64,000 bases of DNA, taken from the NCBI GenBank assembly GCA_014529385.2, contig CM043961.1, forward strand, positions 10,526,478-10,590,477, in the 5' to 3' direction. The translations under genes and the position numbers were made by a program. Positions 1 to 10,513 of this stretch are shown in pieces (position 1 is the first letter of the stretch; each line of letters opens with the position of its first letter). Source of the stretch: Adiantum capillus-veneris. Lineage: Eukaryota > Streptophyta > Polypodiopsida > Polypodiales > Pteridaceae. The notes below the pieces were generated by a model that was not told the DNA's origin, did no database searches, and saw nothing but the letters and a program-made list of their open reading frames with translations.

Positions 1-2090
1 AATGTATACCCTGTTGCTCAACATGATCACCCATGGTTACCCACAAAATCTCACCCTGACAGTTTCGCGTCAGGTTCACCAAAAATATGTCGAGAAATTT
101 GCGGTCTTGCCAGGAAAGCACCGGGCTTATGGCTGTGAGAGTTTGTGAGAGAACTCAACAAAAACTATATGAAGGAGTTAAACCCTAGATGCCATGAAGA
201 CTAGGGTTTGGAAAGAAGTGCAATCAAAGAAGACTCACTCTTTCTCTCTTGCACTCACACACACAAAGAAAGAACACAAAAGAGAATGTCAAAACAATAC
301 GAAAATGAAAACATCAAGGCTATGGTCATATCGTATCATGGGTAATATGAAAGGGTTAATAGATGAGTTAATGGCATTCAATCTTGGCTGACCAAATAGG
401 CTAGGAATTGTTCTTTGAAATTGTAGTTTTGTGCTTACCATAATATATATATTTTGTCTAGTGATTGGGATTAATTGTGTGTACAAATCCTCTTCGTTCA
501 TAGCAAGATAACTACGCTTACGTCAAAAGAAAAGTTATAGTCTATGAGAGGTAGTATGATGGGATCCGGTGATAGAAGTATTTCATTAAGCCTTTCTGGG
601 CCAAAGAGAAACACTATACGTTGTTGAGAGTGTATTTTTTGGCTAATCCATACGTTAATTCTAATAGATCGTACAGAGTGAAAGCGATAGAAATGATCAT
701 CATGTGGGTTATTCATCTAGGATAGTATGTGAGAAATGTAGATATGAGAGAAGTGAAGAGATGAGAAGTTTCCCTCCCAAGCCCTATTCTTGCCCGTAGG
801 CAATAAGGATACTGCGGGGAGAGATGTACATGTAGCAAAGAGAACCTAGAGAGGATGAATTACTAAGAATGAGAGAGATAGGTTTGGTTAAGGAGATGAG
901 ATTAGATACATATATATATGTTGGATTAGAGATAAAAATGAAAACAACAAGAAATCAAGAAAACATCAATGTAGAACACATCTTACTTGAAACCCTTCGG
1001 CACCATTATTGATGGGAGAGAGAAGAAGAGGGGAGAATTCAACGTTGATTGATACGCCAAGTACAACACCTTCTTTGATTAGAGTTGATCTTCCAAGGAT
1101 AGCGTACAAGAATGGCTAGTCTTCCTCTAGGATAAAGTGTAGGCTTGGGCTTATGTTAATGGGGCTAAGTACAATTAGGCATTACTACTCACTCCCTCAA
1201 GAATTCCTCTCATCAATGGCTTGAATGCTTGACTTCCTTTTCAAGGAAGAAGAGGTCCCCTTTTATAGGTGAAGGGAACCCCCAAGGGTTTACACAAGAA
1301 GAGAGAGCCAGTGTGAATAGGAATTGGAAAAGTTGGAAATGAGCTGTCCCTGCATGATGTGGGCAGACTGGGGTCTAGTATTTTGATCATATCTCCTCAA
1401 CCGTGGCTCCAAATAAAACAGTAAAAATATGGACAGAAACTTCAGCTCATTAGCTATGATTTTCATTTTAAAATCATTTTCCAATTTGGATTGGAACCTT
1501 GTGTAAAAAATTCATCAAAATAGGGTCCATTTCTGGCAGCAAAAGTCTTCCTGTGGTCCCCTTAGCCTAGACTTTCATTTAAATCCAAAGGACACCTCAT
1601 GCCATATGAAAGCATGACATTGCTCCTTGACAAAGTTTTGTAATCATGCTTGCAATAATGCATTAAAATAAGTGTATCTTTGAAATCATGCCACCTAGTG
1701 TCCCACTAGGATTTGATTCCCTCCTAGTAGCTATTTAAAAAGAAATATAAGAAAAGTATAAAAAATACATAGAATATATATATATTGGAGTTTACCCTAG
1801 ATATAGGATCTAGCTAGGGTGTGAGATGATAATGAGATAGTAGAAATAAAGAATCAATGCTTTTTGCCCCAAGTTAAAGAGGCGGAGCTATTGAGCTTTT
1901 CCCATAGTATTTTCTGATGGTAAAGTAAGGATAGGTTACCCTTGAGAAAAATAATAGGATGAGATAGAAGGCTTATTATTATACTTAAATATGCATATGT
2001 ACATTATAGGAAACATAATTATGTATCTAAAAAGTTACAAGATAGATCTTGTAGCATGCGTTCCCACTATGTACGTGTCACAACACGACA
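1..2090 (-). repeat. Non-coding AT-rich DNA, including the 3' LTR of gypsy element A
   Basis: No convincing gene is seen here. The upper edge is a clear LTR start when read on the minus strand: it begins TGTCGTGTTGTGACACG directly after a purine tract, as a 3' LTR should. The far LTR end (…CA on the minus strand) cannot be fixed without a second copy, so the lower limit is unknown and part of this stretch may be flanking DNA. A diverged tandem duplication lies at about 289-716. Confidence 0.5.
289..716 (-). repeat. Diverged tandem duplication of about 210 bp
   Basis: Two adjacent minus-strand reading frames of 70 and 72 codons resemble each other: both contain a LFG-x-x-RLN-x-I block followed by P-x-I/F-ILP and a short Phe-rich end. 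The similarity suggests an old tandem duplication. Whether it ever coded is unknown, and no family is recognised. Confidence 0.4.
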
Positions 2091-2102
2091 TTCACCCCCT
2101 CT
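2091..2102 (-). other. Polypurine tract of element A
   Basis: On the minus strand the sequence AGAGGGGGTGAA lies immediately before the LTR start TGTCGTG. This is the usual plus-strand primer position of an LTR retrotransposon. Confidence 0.7.
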
Positions 2103-2148
2103 AAACCTACACATCCTCCGGTATGTGGCACATTATTTCTTTGTCAGA

Positions 2149-4362
2149 TCAGCCCTCTTGTACATCTTCCTTGCTTTCTTCTTCACTGGATGATTCCAAA
2201 TCTTCATCTTCACTTTGATCTTTACCTGTGGTTTTCTCTTCTTCCTCATCAACATCTTCTGGATCATTGTCTCCTCTTCTCTTAAACATTTTGATCCTTT
2301 TTCCTGCAATGGGAATCTTTACTTTTGTACCATCTAGTTCAGACAAGCTGTAAGTAGCATTTTCATGCACATGCTCTACAACATAAGGTCCAAACCATCT
2401 TTTTGAAAACTTACGCATGACTGTGTGCTGGTTATCAAGGCTACTATCATACACCAAAACCCAGTCACCTTTGTCAATTGCTTTGCTCCTGAGTGGATGT
2501 CGCTTATCAAAGTATTCCTTGTTTTTCAACCTTGCATTTTTGAGTCGTTCTTTTGCAGCTTCAATGTCTCCAGGTCTTCTCTCTAGCTGCCTTATACGCA
2601 GTGCAAGGAGATCTTCCCTGCTAAGCCCCTCTTGCCAAGGTAGTATATTCCATGTGGGAATTGTATCTTCAATCGGCATCACTGGCTTTTGACCATACAT
2701 TAGCTCCGTAGGCATGTAGCCAGTTACTGAGCTATGTGTTGTACGATCAGCCCATAAAGCATATGGTAACAGTTTTGGCCACTCACCAACTCTTCCTTCG
2801 CAAGCCTTGGCCAAAGCTTTGATGATAGGAGGATGTCCTCTTTCACTCTTTCCATTGCCTTCAGGGTTGTAAGTTGTAGTAAGAGAAAGCTTGATTCCTA
2901 ATCTAGAAAAGAACTCCCTTGCTTCTTCGGCATCCAGTTTACCTCTATCTGCAGTGATTTTTCCCACACAACCATAACGGAAAATCACCTCATCAAGAAG
3001 GAATTTGCACACAGATTTTATGGTTTTAGCTCTTAATGCTCTTCCTTCAACCTGGTTAGTTAGGTCCTCTCGTGCAAGAACCAAGTATCTCATCTGCCAG
3101 AGTCCTAGAGGCATTGTGACTAGATCCACAACCCATTTATAGTGCATGGCTAACGGATATGTAGGGTGCAATCCATCACGATGTCGAACATTTGAATACA
3201 CTTGACAAGTTACACATGTCTCTACAAACTGAGATACATCTTTATACATACCCTTCCACCAGTATTTTTCTTTCAACTTGGAGAAGGTTGCCCATACACC
3301 CTTGTGTCCAGCCCATAGAATCTCATGAAGCTCTTGCATGAGCTTTACTTGAGTCTCTTTTTTACATATAACCCTTTGTGGTGTAGCACCCTTTTGTTTA
3401 GGATGCTTCCACAAGTAACCATCCCTCAAAAAGTACCCATATGCTTTCCTGCGTATCCTCTTGAATTCTTGTACAGACCAATCATCCTGTTTTGTTAGAG
3501 TACTCAAGTAGCTTCCAATAAGAAGCCAATCACCTTCATAAAGCTCTTTCAAGAATGATTCAAGTAGATTAGTCATGCAGACATTGTTACCTTTGACATG
3601 AGAGATAGAATAGAACTTTGTGCCTACATCATCTCCCTCGTCAATCATTTGTGACTCATCTTCATACCTTGCCCTTGATAGCATATCTGCCACTGTATTG
3701 TCTTTACCTGAAATGTGCTTAAACTCAGGCTTTAAGGACTTAATGTAGGCAATCCACCGCAACATAGCAATGTCTGGAGTTGAGCAGCTTGTAATCATCC
3801 CAAGAAGTGGTAGACAATCTGTTTCTACAACCACACATGCACCAATTAGGTACTCTTTCCCACTTTTCAAGGCTATAACCATACCCCATAACTCTCTCTT
3901 TATCTGTGGATAGTTTCTTTGGCGAGCACTTAGCACCTTTGCTCCAAATCTTACCACATACCTGTGTCCTTCTTTGTCATCTTGCCCTATTGCCCATCCA
4001 ATCCCTGTAGGACTGGTGTCTACTGTCACAATTACTGGCCTTTGACACTCATAGTCTACCTTTCTCAAAGTTGTTGCTGACTGGAGCAACTCCTTTAGCT
4101 TTTTCATGGATTTTACATGTGCTTCTGTCCATTTAAACTTCTGATGCTTTCTAAGCAGCTGATAAAGAGGATCAGCTACATGTGCATAATGTGGAATCCA
4201 AATAACATAGAAGACACATGCTCCCAGAAACCTTCTAACCTCAGTGATGCTAGTGCACGTTTCTTTCATTCTTTGGATGGCATCTACCTTTGTTGGACAA
4301 GGTTTCCTACCATATGGCCCGCACATGTGTCCCACAATAAGCAGTTCATTGACACCAAACAT
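2149..4362 (-). CDS. Ty3/gypsy pol, C-terminal part (RT connection, RNase H, integrase)
   Basis: The reading frame of 737 codons is open and ends in an acidic tail rich in Glu, Asp and Ser. In order it shows the end of the RT domain (RRFLGACVFY, then PLYQLLRKH and FKW), an RNase H domain of the gypsy type (VTVDTSPTGIGWAIGQ near residue 110, KRELWG, VVETD, DNTVADMLSR near 225), an integrase zinc-binding region (H-x-H near 340, CVTCQ), and an integrase core with D in VVDLVTM, D in ITADRG and E in GNGKSERGH. After the core comes a GDWVLVYD / FGPYVVEHV segment typical of the gypsy integrase C-terminus; no chromodomain follows. It would make and insert element cDNA. The N-terminal RT part lies upstream in another frame, so the copy is frameshifted. 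Confident as to family. Confidence 0.88.
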   Translation of the reverse strand: MFGVNELLIVGHMCGPYGRKPCPTKVDAIQRMKETCTSITEVRRFLGACVFYVIWIPHYAHVADPLYQLLRKHQKFKWTEAHVKSMKKLKELLQSATTLRKVDYECQRPVIVTVDTSPTGIGWAIGQDDKEGHRYVVRFGAKVLSARQRNYPQIKRELWGMVIALKSGKEYLIGACVVVETDCLPLLGMITSCSTPDIAMLRWIAYIKSLKPEFKHISGKDNTVADMLSRARYEDESQMIDEGDDVGTKFYSISHVKGNNVCMTNLLESFLKELYEGDWLLIGSYLSTLTKQDDWSVQEFKRIRRKAYGYFLRDGYLWKHPKQKGATPQRVICKKETQVKLMQELHEILWAGHKGVWATFSKLKEKYWWKGMYKDVSQFVETCVTCQVYSNVRHRDGLHPTYPLAMHYKWVVDLVTMPLGLWQMRYLVLAREDLTNQVEGRALRAKTIKSVCKFLLDEVIFRYGCVGKITADRGKLDAEEAREFFSRLGIKLSLTTTYNPEGNGKSERGHPPIIKALAKACEGRVGEWPKLLPYALWADRTTHSSVTGYMPTELMYGQKPVMPIEDTIPTWNILPWQEGLSREDLLALRIRQLERRPGDIEAAKERLKNARLKNKEYFDKRHPLRSKAIDKGDWVLVYDSSLDNQHTVMRKFSKRWFGPYVVEHVHENATYSLSELDGTKVKIPIAGKRIKMFKRRGDNDPEDVDEEEEKTTGKDQSEDEDLESSSEEESKEDVQEG

Positions 4363-4700
4363 AGACTTTTTCCTGACAATGTAAGATTCACTTCTTCCAA
4401 CCTAGACAAAATTTTATCACAATCATTTATGTGATTTACCACAAACCTGCGACATCCCTTGAGATCCAAAGCTTCATCTTTGTCACTTTCTTCACATCCT
4501 TTGATAGGCAAATCATCAATGAAAGGCATTGTGATTTGAGGAATAAAGTCACGTATGACCTTATTCATCCCATTCATCATATGTGCAATCGAGTTGGTTG
4601 CTCCGTGTGGCAAGGTACACATCCTTACCAAACCCAAAGGTGTCCTCATGGTTGTCAAGTCTCTACTTTCGATTCCTAATGAGAATAACAAGAGTACTTG
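4284..4700 (-). pseudogene. Ty3/gypsy reverse transcriptase fragment of element A
   Basis: The frame encodes the RT palm: TPLGLVRMCTLPHGATNS, a methionine-rich helix, then the catalytic FIDDLPIKG (equivalent of YVDD). It overlaps the start of the downstream pol frame. In the A-rich run near 4365-4375 one base appears to be missing, which moves the frame, so RT and RNase H are not translated together. The 5' side stops at about 4675-4700, where LTR sequence of another family begins. The fingers, protease and gag of this element are therefore lost or outside the window. Confidence 0.8.
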
Positions 4701-5788
4701 GGTGGAGAGAGCAAGAAAAAGCATAACACCTAGTTAGATAGCATAAACAATACTTCAAAAGAGAGAGGAATCAAGCAATTGACAACAGTTGAGGACCGGA
4801 TTTGCATGGAACCGGTCCCCCGTCCAAAAGGCTTTGTATTATGGGTTCTCCCATCAAGAGAAACATTTTACAATACAATTCTTTGTGTTCCTTTATTACT
4901 AGCTAGTGCAATGAAGATGGAAACTTCATGTTCTAAGCAAAATACTTATCAAACTCAACATCAATTCCCTCACGGTCTCAGACCCAAGACCGCACACACC
5001 TTTGAAGATGGTGAGAGCTAGCGGGATATGAGAGTAGATTGAGAGGAAGAAGGAGTATTCTTACGAAAAAGATGTACATCTCCTCACATAATCACTCATA
5101 TTAGCATAGATTAGCTTAGTAATTAGCATGGTAGAGGAGATGATCATGCATTGAAGCTTGACTCTTGGTTTGATTTGCATCACAAAGCCAAGAGTTGTTG
5201 GTGTAGGCCTCCCTTCTCACAAGCTTAGAGTAGGTGGTAAGCTTTCCATTAAAGCTTGAGAAGGAGAGAGAGTCCTCTTTGCTTCACACATGAGATTGTG
5301 TGAGTGTGTGTGTGATAATGGCTTGCAAAAATCAGCCCCCTCTCTCTCTTGGTCGACCCCCCTTCCAATTTTCTCTTGCTACAGTCCTATTGGACCTCCC
5401 CAGGCCTAGCCAATGGGAATTAAGCAGTATAAGTGATAGCCTTCTGACATTTGTCCCCCTTTTCCCTTTTGTGAGAGCTTTAGGTAATTATTTAATTCAG
5501 CTAAACTCTCATTGGACCCCTTTGCCTCCTGGCCAATAGGAATCAGGCAAGCCATTGGGCTGTTGAATGCTCATTGGTCCCCTTGGGAGACTGTCCAATA
5601 GTCTTCTAGAGAGCTTAATTCTTATTGGTTCTTTTATTAAGTGTTTTTAAATTAATTAAACTAGATTTTCTCTAGCCTAATTCTCATTGGTCCACCTCCA
5701 AGGCCATCCAATAGGAATTGGATACACCTTTGGACATCTAGGCTAGGGAGCTGACATGTGTCCCTCATTCCCTTTGTGTAAAGGGAGC

Positions 5789-5829
<41 letters not shown>

Positions 5830-6207
5830 TTTCTCTCTCATCCCCTACTTGCAAGGCTCGCCCCATCCTATGTAGGGATTGATAAAGACTTTTTGTGACA
5901 CACACTAAGCATCCAATTTCCCTAGTGTTTGGCCTTTGGACACAACCCTTGATTTTTTGGAACCTTAGCATTTTGGAAGTCTTAATGGGCTGAACCTTAG
6001 GGTCTTATAAGCCCATTGTTGCACATTTCTCTTTTGCATATGGCCCCCTCTTTGGATTCCTATTTTCCCTCCTTTGCATCCCTACTATGGCCGATATGCT
6101 AGCTTAACCAATATTCTAGCTTTTTCTCCCCTATCACTTCCCCATATTAAATGATTAGTTTAACATGAGAAAATCATTTAAGAGAATTAGATATTGATTA
6201 TTATGAC
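4700..6207 (-). repeat. Inverted, 5'-truncated chromovirus-type LTR
   Basis: Read on the minus strand this matches the chromovirus LTR also seen at 34896-36670. Shared landmarks in plus-strand order are GAGGACCGGATTT near 4793, the CATTGAAGC…CTTGG block near 5150, the microsatellite block near 5800 and the ATATTAAAT…GAGAAAATCATTT block near 6145. The minus-strand LTR start (about 200 bp) is missing: the match stops near 6207, where plus-oriented LTR sequence begins. It contains four ATTGG…CCAAT inverted pairs. Confidence 0.65.
5387..5720. repeat. Array of four inverted ATTGG/CCAAT units
   Basis: Four units occur near 5389-5420, 5512-5540, 5573-5600 and 5688-5718. Each has ATTGG(A/T)CC, a pyrimidine-rich spacer and (G/T)CCAATAGG, so each can fold on itself and carries CCAAT boxes on both strands. 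A related unit lies at 35776-35801 in another LTR copy. Inside an LTR these could be promoter elements bound by CCAAT-binding factors; that is inference. Confidence 0.5.
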
Positions 6208-7027
6208 ATGCAATAAGCATGTGATTGGCCATGCTTGAGGAGGTCCAATTAGGTGCACGCTAGTGATAAAAGAGGGGGTCCACAAAAGCAAGGAGGGGGC
6301 TAGCTTGGGGGGTATACTCCCCCCCCTCCCTCTCTCTCTCTCTCATTGTGTGAGGTGCAAATAGCAAGAGCTCCATCTCCTTCTCCAAGCTTGTAGAAAA
6401 GTTGAGAGCCTATACCAACACTCTTGGATATGGAATGAAAATCCAACCAAGATCCATGCTCTAATGCTTAAGATTTCCATCTTCTCCAGCTTCATCATTA
6501 TGCTATTATGTATGCTAACCAGAAGAGTGATGATAAGTGATGAACTATTTCTTTGTCCTATGAATGTTTCTTCTTCCTTTCCCTATCCTCATTCCCCGCT
6601 AGCTCTCCACCTTTGAAGATGTTTGAGGCCTAGGGACTGAGGCTGGGGATGGTGAATGCTTTTGACAAAGTCTATGTTATGCTCATGATGCATGAAGATT
6701 TCCATCTTCTTTGCATCACCTAGGTCACAAGGAGCACAAAGATTGTATTGTACCAAGTCTCTCTTGATGGGAGAATCTATAATACAAAAGCCTATTGGAG
6801 GGGGAACCGGCTCCACATAAATCTGCTCCTCAATTGTTGTCAAGTTCTCTAAACTCTCTCTCTTGCAAAGGTATTTATTGTTCATGCCAAGTTGATTAAG
6901 TATTATGATTGTGTTGTTGTCAATAATTAAGTTCACCCTCTATGTTCTCAAAGTAGTCTCACAAAAATGCTCACTCTAACTCTCCTAATTTCGCTATTCT
7001 TAAAGTTCATAGGCCATTTCCATTACA
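6208..7027 (+). repeat. 3' half of the 5' LTR of chromovirus B
   Basis: It matches 12190-12967 closely: AAGCATGTGATTGG, TCCAATTAGGTGC, GGGGGTATACTCCCCCCC, a CT run, then GTTCATAGGCCATTT and the terminal CATTACA. It is followed by a primer binding site, which fixes the LTR end at 7027. The 5' half of this LTR is replaced by the inverted LTR at 4700-6207. Confidence 0.75.
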
Positions 7028-7045
7028 TTGGTATCAAAGTTATTG
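7028..7045 (+). other. Primer binding site of chromovirus B
   Basis: TTGGTATCAAAG follows the LTR terminus CATTACA. It differs by one base from the initiator-Met tRNA complement TGGTATCAGAG. Confidence 0.7.
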
Positions 7046-7423
7046 GTTTCTCTTTTTATGCTTAAGAAGAGAGGTCCTTAAGTTGTCCATGAAAGGTTGG
7101 TCCTGTTCATTGCAATAGGGTAATTGGGACAAGGATCTATTATCTTGGTTGAGAAGGACTTAGTTTGAGGTACACCATTGGGAGCTATAGTCTTAATTAT
7201 GGGGCCTCTTGGGGCTTTCCTTTGGCTTAACCATTATTGAGCTACAAGCAAGCTCAACTCAGCCGATTAATGTTAGACCCTCTCCACTAGTATTTGCAAT
7301 CAACAGTGTCTAAACCACGGGTGTGGCTACTTGAGAACTGATTTTTAAAGGTAAAGAAGAGTAGCGAGTAAGGTGTTTGAGGGTACCAAAGCATAAAGTA
7401 ATCTATACATAAGTTTAATTGGC

Positions 7424-8410
7424 ATGGCTAACAATAACCAAGAGAGTAGAATGAACATTGATAACTTTGATTTTGCACATGAAGGTGCTAATGATGATGC
7501 CCCCATGTTTGTCAATTCTCTTGTTACTAGGTTGCTGCAAGCTATGGGCAACCTTGCTTTGCAAGCCGAATTTACTCAACAAATTCGTGCTTATGGGATT
7601 TCCCTTCATCTCCAAGAGGAGAGAGAGCTTAGGAGACCTCTTAATGAGACCCCCAAAACAAGACTCTCTCCCATAAGAGAGAAGGAATCCCTAAGTTTCT
7701 CTGAAAATGTGTCTCCACCACGAAGGTGGTCTAGACGATTGCCAACTCCTCCCAAGAGGAAACGGTCAACCCACAGTCCTTCTCCTTGTCACTTTAAAAG
7801 GGAAGATAGAAAAGAAAGGAAGAAAAGGGTAAGAAAGAGGTCACCCTCTTCTCCTACTTCTTCACTTTCCTCCTCTTTCAACGAAAGCAATAGCTATTCT
7901 CCTAGAGAATACAAGAGGGGAGGACATTGCAAATATCCCAAAAGCTCAAGAAGTTCAAAGTGGGAGGAAAGAGTATCTCTTTTCTCACCTATGATGGCAC
8001 CTTTGGTGCTACCAACAAAGTATTGGCCTTCATCCAGCAATTTGATGCGGCCTTTGGAGACTAGGGCTATGTAGCTATGCACTTGCATAAATATGCTCGT
8101 CACATGGTGGGGCAGCCTTCGTGGAAATGGCGAAGCTCCTAAGACATGGAAAACTCTACGAGTTTCCATCATGAAGAAATTACTTGCAAGTGATGCAAAG
8201 AACAAAGTGCTTACTGTATGGAGGAGTTTGAAGCTTCTCTCCCATGAGTCTATCCACAAATATGTGGATTTTTTTAAAGATTTACAAAAGATAGACTTTG
8301 TTGAGCAAAAGCAACAATTTTGTGCGGGATTACCTTAAGAGATGGCCAAGTATGTCAACTCCCAAGGGTCTGGTTTTATCATTGAAGTAATTCACCACAC
8401 TAACGGTTGC
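7424..8410 (+). pseudogene. Chromovirus B gag, N-terminal and core region
   Basis: The first frame (7424-8074, 216 codons) begins MANNNQES and holds an Arg/Ser/Pro-rich basic stretch around residues 75-165. A frameshift near 7960-7990 follows, and the gag core resumes in other frames to about 8410: FIQQFDAAFGD near 8030, then KTWKTLRVSIMKKLLASDAK and FVEQKQQFCAGLP up to 8336. This pattern of a helical capsid core before a zinc knuckle is typical of gypsy gag. At least two frameshifts and a stop after 8336 make the copy non-functional. Confidence 0.75.
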
Positions 8411-8456
8411 TTCGCGCATCAATTTTCAACAAGGGGCTAGAAGGAATATCAAGACC

Positions 8457-9074
8457 ATGGAAAGCAAAGATAAAAATGATGCAAAGGGAAAAGCCAATGT
8501 CCAAACTTCTTCCCAAGGCAATTCCAACAACAACAACCAGTCCAAGGAGAAGGGAGTTTACAAAGGTAAAAATAAACTCTCTCCTGAAGAGATTGAAGCT
8601 TTTTGCAAGGACCACAAATGTTTTAAGTGTGGGGAGCAAGGACATGGCTATTGTTCTTACCGCAAGAAAAATGCCTGCAATGAGACTCCTAGAGCTTCCA
8701 CTATCGAAACTCCAAAAGAGGATGCTCATTGCAAAGGATCACCTCTCTTCTATGCTTGGGGAAAGGTAAAGGAGAATGATTCTTTCATCTTGTTTGACCC
8801 TGGCTCTACTCACTACTTCATATCAATGGAGTTGACCACTAGGTTGGGCATACAAGCTTTTGAGATGGGAGATAATGTAACTGCCAATGGAGATTTCAAG
8901 GGACAACAAGCCTCTGTTACTCCCTTGATGGGGAAGTTGAGGCCTCATGTCCAAAGCTACGTCAACAAAGAAGACTTTTTCATCTCTCCTCTCCAACATG
9001 AGGATGTTATCCTAGGGGCACCATGGTTCAACCGCATGGCTTCTAACATAAAGTTCCCTGAAAGGAGAGTTTAG
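8457..9074 (+). pseudogene. Chromovirus B gag zinc knuckle and aspartic protease
   Basis: An open frame of 205 codons. A zinc knuckle (CFKCGEQGHGYC) lies near residue 56; its last spacing is C-x2-C-x4-H-x2-C rather than the usual x4, so it may be damaged. The retropepsin follows: FDPGSTHYFIS carries the catalytic Asp near residue 113 (D-P-G instead of D-S/T-G), and VILGAPWF near 190 is the usual end of the protease fold. The frame stops at 9074, just before sequence of the RNase H domain, and no reverse transcriptase lies between them. Confidence 0.8.
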
Positions 9075-9372
9075 TTCACCTATAGGGAAAAGAGGGCATG
9101 CAATAACATATGAGAGCCGAAGGCTCAATGCTGATGAACGAGTTTTGGACATATATAAAAAAGAGCTTTTAGCTGTTCTACATGCCCTAGAGACATGGAA
9201 GCACTATCTATTGGGGACTCCATTTATTTTACAAACAGACCACCAAAGTCTCAAGTACTTCATGATGCAAACCAAGTTTTTCAACAAACAATTGAGGTGG
9301 GAAAATTTCTTTCACAATTTTATCTTCATATTGCTAGTAAGCACAATCAAGTAGCCGATGCACTTTCATGAC
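9075..9372 (+). pseudogene. Chromovirus B RNase H remnant
   Basis: The domain is entered in mid-sequence near 9085 (KRGHAITYESRRLN) and then reads LDIYKKELLAVLHALETWKHYLLG and FILQTDHQSLKYFM, which contain the conserved Glu and Asp of gypsy RNase H. It ends near HNQVADALS after a frameshift at about 9340. The N-terminal RNase H strand and the whole RT domain are missing, so roughly 1 kb has been deleted between 9075 and 9085. Confidence 0.8.
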
Positions 9373-9499
9373 GACCAAGAGTTAATGTGGTGTCTATAGC
9401 AACTCACAATGATCTATCTTCTAGATAGATGAGTATGCTACTGACCCTAAATTTAAAGACATAATGTCAGCCCTGGGTTTGGGAAAGAAAGAGGAACTA

Positions 9500-9767
9500 T
9501 TCACCTTGGAGAATGGTTATCTTCTCCATGGCAATAGGCCATGTGTTACCCACTCCCTTCGTGAGAAATTTATGTATGAATCCCATGCTCCTCGCTATTT
9601 GGGGCACTGAGGCATTCAACCTACTCTTCGAGGAGTAGAGACATACTTCTATGGCCCACCATGAAAGTAGACATACAAGAGTATGTTTCAAAATGTGTGG
9701 TAAGCCAAAAGACTAAGTATGATAGAGGAAAGCAACCTGGATTACTCCAGGCATTGCTAATCCCTAA
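9500..9767 (+). pseudogene. Chromovirus B integrase, zinc-binding part
   Basis: The sequence LREKFMYESHAPRYLGH then GIQPTLRGVETYFYGPP and YVSKCVVSQKTKYDRGKQPG matches the HHCC domain of gypsy integrase, with the second Cys changed to Ser and in-frame stops near 9608 and 9660. It is cut at 9767 by the MITE. Confidence 0.75.
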
Positions 9768-10015
9768 CCCCGGGGAGGTCACCTAATAAAAATGTAACCT
9801 ATTATGTGAGTTCAACAGAAGGGTATTTAAAGTTCTTGAAACTTACAGAAATATAGATACAGAAGGGCATTATTTTTTCAAATTTTAAAAAAACTTACAG
9901 ATTTTAAAAGAAAAGGATACATTATAATCTTAACAAAATTCACAGATAAGGGGTTTTACAAACATGTCTTGGATGCACGTGATATGGTAGTTTTACACAT
10001 AGTGAACCCCCCGGG
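9768..10015. mobile_element. 248-bp MITE inside the chromovirus integrase
   Basis: The two ends form imperfect inverted repeats (CCCCGGGGAGGTCACC at the left; the right end reads CCCGGGGGGTTCACT on the other strand). The element is flanked by identical copies of TCCCTAA at 9761-9767 and 10016-10022. Removing it with one flanking copy rejoins the integrase reading frame exactly between the zinc-binding part and the WESISMD start of the core, which is strong internal proof of insertion. Its interior is AT-rich and non-coding. The TSD of 7 bp (8 with one mismatch) would suit a hAT-like source; that assignment is uncertain. Confidence 0.85.
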
Positions 10016-10500
10016 TCCCTAATTCACCATGGGAGAGTATATCAATGGATCTTACCTTTAGATTACCCAAGTCTATCCATGGGAATACAAGAATATAGGC
10101 AATAGTCGACAGGTCTAGCAAGCAAGCACACTTTATTCATGCCAAAAAGACTATTAAGGCACACCAAATGGCAACTCTCTTTATATCTCATATTTTTAAA
10201 CACCATGGATTTCCAACATCCATCGTGTCAGATAGAGATACTAGAATGACCAATATTTTTTTGGAAAGGTCTCTTTGAAAATCTAGGTATAAGATTGAAT
10301 TTCTCTTAGGCATATCACCCACAAACGGACAACCAAAGTGAGATTGACAATCTTACAATACTCGATCTACTAAAGGCTTATGTTAAAAAAGTAGATCAAC
10401 ACTCACAATGGGAGAAGTACTTACCCCTTGTAGAATATGCATACAATAATACTGTCCATACTTTTATGGGAAAATAACCTTCTCAAATCATTGAGGTAAG
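10016..10500 (+). pseudogene. Chromovirus B integrase core
   Basis: Fragments in several frames give WESISMDLTFRLPKS (first catalytic Asp), KKTIKAHQMATLFISHIFKHHG, then TSIVSDRDTRMT (second Asp) and YHPQTDNQSEI near 10315-10345 (catalytic Glu region with stops), then PLVEYAYNN. The order and spacing are those of the DDE integrase of gypsy elements. Several frameshifts and stops (for example near 10277) disable it. The equivalent region on the minus strand is at 37430-37990. Confidence 0.8.
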
Positions 10501-10513
10501 ACCTAAAAGTCCC

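Noticed and set aside
5960-6080. CRISPR-like or phage features anywhere in the window
   Set aside because: Repeats here are microsatellites, satellites and LTRs; there are no regularly spaced identical repeats with unique spacers, and the genome is clearly eukaryotic.
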